A stretch of 8,088 nt of DNA from Acidobacteriaceae bacterium (GCA_031274845.1 JAISPN010000177.1:1-8088); one strand, 5' to 3'; counted from the first letter of the stretch, positions 1-6,542 are shown. Notes: generated by a model not told the origin, from the letters alone. Translations and numbers: made by a program.

Positions 1-89
1 AGAAGCGCATCACGATCCTCGTCTGGACACTTCTCGTCATCTTCGTCCAAGGAGGTCTTATTGCCCGCATCTGGTGGGCCACCAAGTAG
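1..89 (+). CDS. C-terminal fragment of a membrane protein (5' partial)
   Basis: The third forward frame is open from the window edge and encodes 28 residues ending at TAG (87-89). The peptide is K-R followed by about 20 mostly hydrophobic residues (I-T-I-L-V-W-T-L-L-V-I-F-V...), then A-R-I-W-W-A-T-K. This looks like one transmembrane helix with a basic flank on its N-terminal side and a short Trp-rich, Lys-ending tail. The other two forward frames here give no membrane-like or family-like peptide. The gene's start and most of its body lie outside the window, so no family can be named. It converges on the patatin-like gene, with 63 bp between the two stop codons. The call rests only on hydrophobicity and an in-frame stop, so it is tentative. 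Confidence 0.45.
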   Translation, partial: KRITILVWTLLVIFVQGGLIARIWWATK

Positions 90-152
90 AGCCTGGTTAC
101 CGCCGTAGTGACGTCTGAGCTGGATCGTTGGGGATCGACAAACAGAAGATGC

Positions 153-1556
153 TTACCCGACGGTCTCTCCGCTGGCGCCAACGACCGGTTCGATGAACTG
201 GCGATACGCATCCTCGTAGCCGAGCGCGATGAGTTCGTCGACGACGTGACGGCGTGAGGAGCGCTCGTCAAAGCTGCCGTCGAAGTCGAGCGGACCGACT
301 GGATTGTGCTCGGGGCGAATGGTAAAGACCTGCACGCCGCATCGGGACGCCGTAGCGAGCGCATCATGGATTGCGGCCGCCTCCTCGGAGCGCAGGAACT
401 CGCCGACGCGCGCGCGTCCGGCAATCGGTGAGGCCGACAGTGTATGAGGACCGCCCGGTTCCGGCGCCGCCGCCACGAGGACGATTTGCGCGACGCCCAT
501 TGCCGCCAGCTCATCGACAAGTCTGGGCAGGCTGCCGACCCGATCGCACAGCCGATGCGTCTCGCCGCGCCAGTACGAATCGGTCGTGAACGTGGTGGCG
601 TGATACTCGGTGACCACGGGCAGCGTCAGCGCCGCCGCAATCGCGTCGGCAAAGTGCTCGCGCGCCACGCCGCCAAGATCGAACACTTCGGCGCGACGCT
701 CATCCGCGTCCGCTCGTGTCTGGCGCCCCATCCCCTCGCGACGCTGTCTCTCGTGGACGAGCGCGAAGATCAGATCGCGATGCGCGTCGACGTCGTGCGC
801 GACGAGCACGAGCTCGTAAAACCCGGGCTGGCGCACATTCTCGCCCAGCATCTCGGTGTAGCGGCGGCCGAGTTCCCGGTGTGACGGCTCGCGCAGCGAC
901 GTCGCGCCACGCAGCAGATCCCACAGCACCGTCCACGCGTGCGCAATCGCGGGTTCCGCCGCGAGCGGCGGCGGAAGGTAGCGCCACCACCAGGCGCCTT
1001 GCTGCGCGCGAGGCGAGCGGATTCGGGCTCCTGTCACCGCGACGGCAAGGCCTGCCGCCCCGAGCACGAGGACGACCAGACGCGGCACCCACGTCGGTAG
1101 TCCCTCGGGCGCAAACGCGGTTTGCGCGAGGCCCAGATACCAGCCCGTCAGCCCTGACGCGCCGCCAAGCCCCACCATCTTCAACAGGAAATCGATCGGG
1201 AAGACGACGAGTCCGGCCGCCATCACCGCGAGCGGGACGGCGACGATCGCGATGGCGAGGGCAACCGCCCGCGCCGCGCCGCGGATCGCCGGACGAAACG
1301 GATAGAACTGCCGGGTCGCCGGGACGCGCCAAAATCCACGCTCATCCCAGAGCCGGGCGCCTGCATCGATGGCCGTGAACATCGCGCCAACCGCGCCGAC
1401 GCCGCGGCCGGAGGCGACATCGATCTTGACGCCCGCATCGTGGAGCGCCCGCAGCACGCCGGCGTGATAGGCGCCGTCGGTCCCGATGCCGGTCAGGAGC
1501 AGCGCGGTCCTTAGATGCGGCGAATACGAATCCGCGGCGGCGCTGGCCTCACTCAT
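153..1556 (-). CDS. Patatin-like protein with membrane hairpin, catalytic serine missing
   Basis: A 467-residue protein with a patatin-like phospholipase N-terminus. An oxyanion-type glycine loop (L-T-G-I-G-T-D-G, about 21-28) is followed by A-G-V-L-R-A-L (32-38), then the strand I-D-V leading into the nucleophile elbow. Patatins normally have G-x-S-x-G here; this protein reads G50-R-G52-V-G54, so glycine replaces the serine. The codons on the minus strand are GGC CGC GGC GTC GGC. The second dyad motif, normally D-G-G/A, reads D338-R-V. Two strongly hydrophobic stretches (about 94-125 and 157-176) suggest a membrane hairpin inserted within the patatin fold. The C-terminal half has the expected alternating strand/helix pattern (V-A-Q-I-V-L-V at 355-361). 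Known active patatins use a Ser-Asp dyad to hydrolyse acyl esters. This one is therefore inferred to be a non-hydrolytic, membrane-bound relative. Its ATG overlaps the greA stop (ATGA, 1553-1556) with no clear ribosome binding site, implying translational coupling. The fold assignment is fairly secure; the function is unknown. Confidence 0.8.
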   Translation of the reverse strand: MSEASAAADSYSPHLRTALLLTGIGTDGAYHAGVLRALHDAGVKIDVASGRGVGAVGAMFTAIDAGARLWDERGFWRVPATRQFYPFRPAIRGAARAVALAIAIVAVPLAVMAAGLVVFPIDFLLKMVGLGGASGLTGWYLGLAQTAFAPEGLPTWVPRLVVLVLGAAGLAVAVTGARIRSPRAQQGAWWWRYLPPPLAAEPAIAHAWTVLWDLLRGATSLREPSHRELGRRYTEMLGENVRQPGFYELVLVAHDVDAHRDLIFALVHERQRREGMGRQTRADADERRAEVFDLGGVAREHFADAIAAALTLPVVTEYHATTFTTDSYWRGETHRLCDRVGSLPRLVDELAAMGVAQIVLVAAAPEPGGPHTLSASPIAGRARVGEFLRSEEAAAIHDALATASRCGVQVFTIRPEHNPVGPLDFDGSFDERSSRRHVVDELIALGYEDAYRQFIEPVVGASGETVG

Positions 1557-2038
1557 CCGGTGACGTCGTCGTGGATGGTAAACAGCTTGAGGATTTCGAA
1601 GGCGCGTGTGCCGCCGGGGGTGACGACCGTCACGCTGTCGCCCGCTTCCTTGTTCAAGAGCGACCGGCCGATTGGCGAGGTCGTCGAGATGAGCCCCTTG
1701 GTGGCGTCGGCGTCTTCCGGCATGACCAGTTGAAAGACGAGCGTTTCGCCGTTGCTCTCCACGACGTGGAGCGTCGATCCGAAGCCGGCGCGATCGGCCG
1801 GAATGCGATCGACGTTCATCAGCGCGATCTCCGACACACGCTTCTGCAACATGCTGATGCGCGCCTCGACGAGGCGTTGCCGCTCTTTGGCGGCCGCATA
1901 CTCCGCGTTCTCGCGCAGGTCGCCGAGCTCACGCGCGCGTTTGATTTCTTTCGGCAGTTCCAGCTTCAGCTCACGATCGAGCGTCTGAATTTCGTCGTTG
2001 AACTTCTTGAGGAGCCGGTCTTTAACGGTCATGCTCAT
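1553..2038 (-). CDS. greA: Transcription elongation factor GreA
   Basis: A 161-residue protein matching GreA over its whole length (family about 158). The N-terminal half is the coiled coil that enters the RNA polymerase secondary channel. Its tip carries G39-D40-L-R-E43-N-A-E-Y; the Asp and Glu are the acidic pair that coordinates the second Mg2+ for RNA cleavage in backtracked complexes. The C-terminal FKBP-like domain shows the family signatures I-S-T-T-S-P-I-G-R-S-L-L (117-128) and V-V-T-P-G-G (138-143). GreA releases arrested polymerase by stimulating hydrolysis of the transcript 3' end. The frame stays open upstream to 2449, but that part is antisense to the methyltransferase gene and is not GreA-like. 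The ATG at 2038 has a GGA six bases upstream; an ATG at 2032 (two residues shorter) is the alternative. The gene is divergent from the methyltransferase gene and overlaps the patatin-like gene by four bases. Confidence 0.96.
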   Translation of the reverse strand: MSMTVKDRLLKKFNDEIQTLDRELKLELPKEIKRARELGDLRENAEYAAAKERQRLVEARISMLQKRVSEIALMNVDRIPADRAGFGSTLHVVESNGETLVFQLVMPEDADATKGLISTTSPIGRSLLNKEAGDSVTVVTPGGTRAFEILKLFTIHDDVTG

Positions 2039-2080
2039 GGTCTGTCCAGAAGATACCACAGTGAATGCTATGCTTCGGCC
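2039..2080. promoter_or_regulatory. Divergent intergenic region between greA and RNA methyltransferase gene
   Basis: Only 42 bp separate the greA ATG from the methyltransferase GTG, so promoters for both pairs must lie here or inside the opposing genes. Possible -10 hexamers are TATGCT on the plus strand (2069-2074) and TATCTT on the minus strand (2055 down to 2050). No recognisable -35 element stands at the usual spacing from either. If the plus-strand hexamer is used, transcription would begin close to the GTG at 2081, giving a leaderless or nearly leaderless message. The divergent geometry is seen directly; the promoter elements are guesses. Confidence 0.35.
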
Positions 2081-2875
2081 GTGCGGGCCATTACGAGTCG
2101 TCAAAATCCAATCGTCAGCCAATACCGCGATGCCGCGCGTGGACGCGCTGACAGGTGGATGCTTCTCGACGGCGCGCACCTCGTCGCCACCGCGCTCGAC
2201 GCCAAGCTCGCGCTTCATCACGTGATGGTCGCCGCCGACGCCGCCACGTCGCAGGAAATCACCACGATCGTCACACACGCCTACGCGCGGCACGTGCCCG
2301 TCGATACGGCAAGCGCGTCCGTGATGGATGCCGTGAGCCCGGTGAAATCGCCCAGCCCGATTCTGGCGCTCGCGGAACGTCCAGCGGCCGACGAAACGGC
2401 GCTCGCGCACACGACGGACGGCTTCGTGCTCGTTGCCTGCGACGTGCAAGACCCGGGCAATCTGGGCGCCATCGCTCGCGTCGCCGACGCGGCGGGCGCG
2501 ATGGCGCTCCTCGTCACAGGACAGAGCGCCGATCCGTTTGGCTGGAAGGCGCTGCGCGGATCGATGGGGAGTCTGCTGCGTCTGCTGACGATGCGCATCG
2601 CCACCACTGAAGACGCGGTCGCCATGCTGCGCCGCGCGGGCTTTCGCATCGCCGCCACGTCACCGCGTGAGGGGCGCTCGCTCTTTGCCGCCAACCTCCG
2701 CGGCCGGCTTGCCATCCTTGTCGGCGGCGAAGGCAGCGGCCTCCCGCCCGCGCTGGTCGCCAGCGCCGACGAACGGCTGACGATCCCGATGGCCGACGGC
2801 GTCGAATCGCTGAACGTCGCCGTCGCGGCGGCGCTCTTTGCGTACGAGGCGCATCGACAGCACAATAGCGTATGA
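2081..2875 (+). CDS. SpoU/TrmH-family RNA 2'-O-methyltransferase
   Basis: A 264-residue protein read from a GTG start. The N-terminal part (I-T-S-R-Q-N-P-I-V at 4-12, then L-L-D-G-A-H-L-V) matches the SpoU substrate-binding domain that precedes the catalytic domain in many rRNA methyltransferases. The catalytic SPOUT domain has all three motifs: N127-L-G-A-I-A-R133 (motif 1, with the catalytic Arg), L213-V-G-G-E-G-S-G-L (motif 2), and I235-P-M followed by S243-L-N245-V-A (motif 3), which form the trefoil-knot SAM site. The family transfers methyl from SAM to a ribose 2'-OH in rRNA or tRNA, and the exact nucleotide cannot be read from sequence. The frame is open far upstream to 1571, but that portion is antisense to greA and has no family resemblance. 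GTG at 2081 is the first start that gives the family N-terminus; no strong ribosome binding site precedes it. The stop overlaps the rarA start (ATGA, 2872-2875). Confidence 0.92.
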   Translation: MRAITSRQNPIVSQYRDAARGRADRWMLLDGAHLVATALDAKLALHHVMVAADAATSQEITTIVTHAYARHVPVDTASASVMDAVSPVKSPSPILALAERPAADETALAHTTDGFVLVACDVQDPGNLGAIARVADAAGAMALLVTGQSADPFGWKALRGSMGSLLRLLTMRIATTEDAVAMLRRAGFRIAATSPREGRSLFAANLRGRLAILVGGEGSGLPPALVASADERLTIPMADGVESLNVAVAAALFAYEAHRQHNSV

Positions 2876-4230
2876 CCTCGCTGTTCTCCGATGCCGGGAC
2901 GCCGACGCCCTCATCCGCATCCGGCACGGCCTCGAGTCCGCTCGCCGAGCGGATGCGTCCGAGAAGCTTCGATGAGCTCGTCGGTCAGGACGATCTCCTC
3001 AGCGCGGGCAAACCGTTACGTGAAGTGATCGAACGCGACCGGCTCCAGTCCATCATCCTCTGGGGGCCGCCGGGCACCGGCAAAACAACGCTGGCGCGGA
3101 TCATCGCCGACACGACGAAAGCGCGATTCGTGTCGTTCAGCGCCGTGCTCTCCGGCATCAAGGACATCCGCGACGTGATGGTCGATGCCGGACGCACGCG
3201 CCGCATCACCGGTCAGCGGACGATTGTCTTCATCGACGAGATTCACCGCTTCAACAAATCGCAGCAGGATGCGTTTCTCCCGCGCGTCGAAGCGGGCGAC
3301 ATCGTGCTCATCGGCGCGACGACGGAGAATCCGTCGTTCGAGGTGAACGCGGCGCTCCTGTCGCGATCGAAAGTGTTTGTCCTTCGCGGGCTGACCGCCG
3401 CCGAGATCCGCCTGATTCTCGAACGCGCGCTCGCCTCCCCCGATCGCGGCCTGGGCCACGACGAGGTTACGGTCGACGATGATGCGCTGAACGCCATGGC
3501 GGCCATCGCCAACGGCGACGCACGGTCGGCGCTCAACCTGCTGGAACTCGCCGTTTCGTCAGCGCCCATAGTGAACGGACAGCGACAGGTCGATGCCGAC
3601 CGCGTACGTCAGGTCGTCCAGCGGCGCACGCTCCTCTACGACAAAAACGGCGAGGAACACTACAACCTCATCTCGGCGCTCCACAAATCGATGCGCAACA
3701 GCGATCCGGATGCGTCGGTCTACTGGCTGGCGCGTATGGTGGAAGCGGGCGAAGATCCGCTCTACATCGCGCGGCGTCTCGTGCGCTTCGCGTCGGAAGA
3801 CATCGGCAACGCCGATCCGCAAGCGCTGATGGTCGCGGTCGCCGCCAAGGACGCGGTCCACTTCATCGGCTTGCCGGAAGGCAACACCGCGCTCGCGCAA
3901 GCCACGATCTATCTCGCGACGGCGCCCAAGAGTAACGCCGTCTACATGGCCTACACCCGCGCGGCGGGTGACGCGAACCACGACGTGGCCGACCCGGTGC
4001 CGTTGCACTTGCGCAACGCGCCGACGAAGCTGATGAAAGAGCTGGACTACGGAAAGGGCTACCGCTACGCCCACAACGAGGAGCACGCGGTGGCGGACAT
4101 GTCGTGCCTCCCCGCGACGCTGGCCGGGCGGACCTACTACGAGCCGAAAGAGCGCGGGTTCGAGAAAGAAATCAAACGGCGTCTCGACGGCTGGAACACG
4201 ATTAAGAAGCGGCGCCGAACGCCCGGGTAA
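2872..4230 (+). CDS. rarA: Replication-associated recombination protein A (RarA/MgsA AAA+ ATPase)
   Basis: A 452-residue protein collinear with RarA/MgsA (eukaryotic homologue WRNIP1/Mgs1). After a Ser/Thr/Pro/Ala-rich N-terminal stretch (about 8-22) comes the family opening P-L-A-E-R-M-R-P. The AAA+ module follows: Walker A G65-P-P-G-T-G-K-T72, Walker B I118-V-F-I-D-E123 continuing into I-H-R-F-N-K-S-Q-Q-D-A-F-L-P, sensor 1 G148-A-T-T-E-N, a likely arginine finger in L-L-S-R165, and sensor 2 G215-D-A-R218. The C-terminal MgsA tetramerisation region includes H-Y-N-L-I-S-A-L-H-K-S-M-R (263-275) and E-D-P-L-Y-I-A-R-R-L (294-303). RarA acts at stalled replication forks, related to clamp-loader ATPases and linked to SSB and recombination. 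It is translationally coupled to the methyltransferase gene by ATGA without a visible ribosome binding site. Its last 29 bases overlap the 3' end of the convergent SLOG-like gene. Confidence 0.97.
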   Translation: MTSLFSDAGTPTPSSASGTASSPLAERMRPRSFDELVGQDDLLSAGKPLREVIERDRLQSIILWGPPGTGKTTLARIIADTTKARFVSFSAVLSGIKDIRDVMVDAGRTRRITGQRTIVFIDEIHRFNKSQQDAFLPRVEAGDIVLIGATTENPSFEVNAALLSRSKVFVLRGLTAAEIRLILERALASPDRGLGHDEVTVDDDALNAMAAIANGDARSALNLLELAVSSAPIVNGQRQVDADRVRQVVQRRTLLYDKNGEEHYNLISALHKSMRNSDPDASVYWLARMVEAGEDPLYIARRLVRFASEDIGNADPQALMVAVAAKDAVHFIGLPEGNTALAQATIYLATAPKSNAVYMAYTRAAGDANHDVADPVPLHLRNAPTKLMKELDYGKGYRYAHNEEHAVADMSCLPATLAGRTYYEPKERGFEKEIKRRLDGWNTIKKRRRTPG

Positions 4231-4771
4231 AGAGCGCCTCGATCGCGGCCTTGCCGTTGTCGCGCAGCGTGCGCGTGCCGGTGCCCGTAAAGTGCGCGTG
4301 CGTGATGAGCGGCGCGTCCTCAAGCCCCCCGACATTCGTCCAGCCGTTGCCGGTCCAGTGGAACCAGGCGTTCTTGTCCTGATCGAACACATGGAGCGGC
4401 TTGTTACAGAGCTTGGCGAACTCGGCGCCCCACCCCGTCCCCCCTTGCACCGTGTCATCGTCCAGCACCGTGCCGATGACGTAAATCTCCTGACCGCTAT
4501 TGACCTGATACCAGATGGTCTGAAGAATTTTCCGAATCGTCGGCGCGTCGGTGTACTTGCGGTGCATCAACCGCGACACGTACTCAAGGCTGACGTCACC
4601 GTTGTGCAGTTCCTCGTGATTGAGCATCCGGACGCCGCGGCTGCGCGCCAGCGTGTGCCCGTCGAACGTGAAGTTCACTTCCTCGATGCCGTGACGCTCG
4701 GCCGAGGCGCCAAACGCCGCCTCGGCGCCTGGCGCGCCACCACTGAACAGGATGCAGTCGTTCGCGTTCAT
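4202..4771 (-). CDS. Conserved hypothetical protein, SLOG/Rossmann-like nucleotide-binding fold
   Basis: A 189-residue soluble protein with no signal peptide or membrane segment. I do not recognise a characterised family. Glycine motifs point to a Rossmann-type fold of the SLOG/LOG/DprA kind. The N-terminal I-L-F-S10-G-G-A-P-G-A-E17 resembles the S-G-G-A-x-G-A-D loop of SLOG proteins. A strand I-Y-V-I-G (96-100) precedes Q109-G-G-T-G-W-G-A-E117, which resembles the P-G-G-x-G-T-x-x-E phosphate-binding motif of LOG-like enzymes. A third glycine motif, F161-T-G-T-G-T-R167, lies near the C-terminus. Between them are W-Y-Q-V-N-S-G (87-93) and a Trp-rich patch (W-F-H-W-T-G-N-G-W, 136-144). These motifs suggest binding of a nucleotide or nucleotide-derived ligand, by inference only. 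The ATG overlaps the DUF885 stop (ATGA, 4768-4771), and the 3' end overlaps rarA convergently. It appears to be the last gene of the mutL-DUF885 operon. Confidence 0.82.
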   Translation of the reverse strand: MNANDCILFSGGAPGAEAAFGASAERHGIEEVNFTFDGHTLARSRGVRMLNHEELHNGDVSLEYVSRLMHRKYTDAPTIRKILQTIWYQVNSGQEIYVIGTVLDDDTVQGGTGWGAEFAKLCNKPLHVFDQDKNAWFHWTGNGWTNVGGLEDAPLITHAHFTGTGTRTLRDNGKAAIEALFTRAFGAAS

Positions 4772-6528
4772 CGCGGCGCCATCGCCCAGGCGTGAATCTT
4801 GTCGGCGAGGAAGCTCACCGGCACCGCGCCATCTTCAAGCACGCGATCGTGAAACGCCTTGATGTCGAACTGCGCGCCCATCGCCTGCCGCGCCTCTTCG
4901 CGCGCCTTCACAATCTGCAATTTACCCAGCATGTATGCCGTCGCCTGTCCCGGCCAGACGATGTAGCGATCGACTTCTGAAGCGATATCGTCGGACGCTT
5001 CGGCGGTGTGCGCCAGCATGTACGCAATCGCCTGATCGCGCGTCCAGTTCTTCGAGTGAATCCCCGTGTCGACGACGAGCCGCGCCGCGCGAAACGCCTG
5101 CGACGACAACATCCCGAGCCGATCCAGATCGCCTGAGTACAACTTCATCTCGTCGGCCAGTTGCTCGGCGTAGAGCCCCCACCCTTCGGCAAACCCGCTG
5201 TTGTTGATGTAGCGGCCGATGGCGTGTCCTTCCTTCCGTTCGAGCGCAATCGCAATTTGCAGATGGTGCCCAGGAATCGTCTCGTGAAACGTTGTCGACT
5301 CCGACGGCGCCCGGCTCTTCTTCTCCGCCTGATAGGCATTGATGTAGAAAAGCCCAGGACGGCTGCCATCTTCGGCCGGCGCGTTGTATTCGTTCGACGC
5401 GTTTTTCTCGCGGAACTTCGGGTACGGCTCAATCGCCACATCGGACTTCGGCAGGACGCCAAACCACTGCGGGATCGCCGCCTTGGCGCGCGCCAGCGCC
5501 GACTGCGAATAGGCAATCAGATCCTCCCGATTCTTGAAGAGGTACTCCTTGCCCGTCCGGACATCCTGCAAAAGACCGGTGACATCCTGCGTGTGGAACG
5601 ACCGCTCGGCAATCGTCCGCATCTCGCCGGTCAACCGCTCGACTTCCGCCAAGCCGATCTTGTGAACCTCTTCCGGCGGAACCGGCAGCGTGCTGAATTC
5701 CCGAATCGACGCCGCATAGCACGCCGCGCCATCACGATTCGCGGTGACGGAGATCGTCTCACGCGCCGCGGGTAGATATTCCTTCACGAGAAAATCGTGA
5801 TACGCCTGCAACGATCGGCGAATGCGCGTCTGATAGAGCGCCGTGAACTCTTTTTTGAACGGCGCGTCGGTATCGCGATTCGCTGGCGACAGAAACGGCG
5901 AGTCCGCGGGCGTGCTCCGCAGCAGCGCCGCAATCTGATCGATAACGATGCGAACGGCAAGCTTCGGCGAGGTGTAGCCAGACGCAATCCCCACGCGAAG
6001 ATTGGCAATCTCGGTGTCGAGATACGCCGGCAACGCGCCCCACCGCGCCAACGCCTCTCGGCGCGCCTCGGGAGTACCGACCGGCTGAATCGTCAGCAGA
6101 TAGCCATCGTCCACCTGCCAGCCGGTCATCTGACTCACGTTCCACAGTTCGTTGCGGCAGACGCGCGATTCCACCGAGCTCTCCAGCGCTTCGCGCGCGA
6201 TGGCGTACGCCGCGCGCGCGGATCCGCTCTGAACACGCGACAGATCGATGGCACGCGCGTCCGCCAGCAGCCCGTCTTCCTTCGCCTCCCACACCTTCTC
6301 GGCGTCGAGCGAGTTGTCGAACAGCCGATCGTGGTGCGTGTTGGGGATGCCGTAAAACGTGTTCGTCTCGGGATTACGTTCGAGGTACGCGGCAAGATAG
6401 CGATCGGCAAGTTCGATCGCTCGGGCGTCCTGCGGTTCAGGCGCGGGCGCAGGCTTTTCAGACGGACGGCCGCACGCGGACGTGACGGCCAGCACGAGCA
6501 CGGTAGCGAAACAGGATAGGCGTGACAT
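4768..6528 (-). CDS. DUF885 family metallopeptidase-like lipoprotein
   Basis: A 586-residue protein from the ATG at 6528; a TTG at 6534 would add two residues. The N-terminus is a signal peptide: M-S-R-L-S, then a hydrophobic core to about residue 18, then T-S-A-C19. The cysteine fits lipoprotein processing, although the lipobox is imperfect because Thr occupies the usual Leu position. A Pro/Glu/Lys/Ala linker (20-32) follows, as is common before an exported domain. The rest matches DUF885, placed in the gluzincin-like peptidase clan. It has H415-E-T-I-P-G-H-H422-L-Q as the zinc/catalytic signature, then G-F-A-E448-G-W-G-L-Y-A-E with a probable further ligand, and the conserved C-terminal Y-I-V-W-P-G-Q-A-T-A-Y-M-L-G-K (522-536). 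A periplasmic or outer-membrane-anchored peptidase is inferred; the substrate is unknown. The start lies 14 bp after the mutL stop, and GAG nine bases upstream of the ATG is a weak ribosome binding site. It is coupled to the downstream SLOG-like gene. Confidence 0.92.
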   Translation of the reverse strand: MSRLSCFATVLVLAVTSACGRPSEKPAPAPEPQDARAIELADRYLAAYLERNPETNTFYGIPNTHHDRLFDNSLDAEKVWEAKEDGLLADARAIDLSRVQSGSARAAYAIAREALESSVESRVCRNELWNVSQMTGWQVDDGYLLTIQPVGTPEARREALARWGALPAYLDTEIANLRVGIASGYTSPKLAVRIVIDQIAALLRSTPADSPFLSPANRDTDAPFKKEFTALYQTRIRRSLQAYHDFLVKEYLPAARETISVTANRDGAACYAASIREFSTLPVPPEEVHKIGLAEVERLTGEMRTIAERSFHTQDVTGLLQDVRTGKEYLFKNREDLIAYSQSALARAKAAIPQWFGVLPKSDVAIEPYPKFREKNASNEYNAPAEDGSRPGLFYINAYQAEKKSRAPSESTTFHETIPGHHLQIAIALERKEGHAIGRYINNSGFAEGWGLYAEQLADEMKLYSGDLDRLGMLSSQAFRAARLVVDTGIHSKNWTRDQAIAYMLAHTAEASDDIASEVDRYIVWPGQATAYMLGKLQIVKAREEARQAMGAQFDIKAFHDRVLEDGAVPVSFLADKIHAWAMAPR

Positions 6529-6542
6529 AGTCAAACACTCAG

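Noticed and set aside
90..152. Possible bidirectional terminator between the two convergent genes at the left end
   Set aside because: It has only short direct repeats (GGATCG twice) and a tiny GATC repeat, with no stable GC stem followed by a T run on either strand.
444..1378. Several open frames on both strands across the patatin-like gene
   Set aside because: All are Arg/Ala/Pro-rich translations typical of out-of-frame reading of GC-rich coding DNA, with no domain motif.
1571..2080. Long open frame extending the methyltransferase upstream across greA
   Set aside because: It is antisense to an unmistakable greA, and its translation lacks any resemblance to the SpoU substrate-binding domain. 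GC-rich third positions keep such shadow frames open.
2039..2449. N-terminal extension of the GreA frame
   Set aside because: It would be antisense to the methyltransferase and encodes an Arg/His-rich peptide unlike GreA. The family N-terminus begins at the ATG at 2038 or 2032.
3559..4458. Minus-strand 299-codon frame spanning the rarA 3' end and the SLOG-like gene
   Set aside because: It is in a different frame from both supported genes, is Arg/Val-rich without motifs, and crosses two well-supported coding regions.
5161..6519. Plus-strand frames opposite the DUF885 gene
   Set aside because: They are Arg-rich shadow translations. The minus strand carries the complete HExxxGHH protein with a signal peptide.
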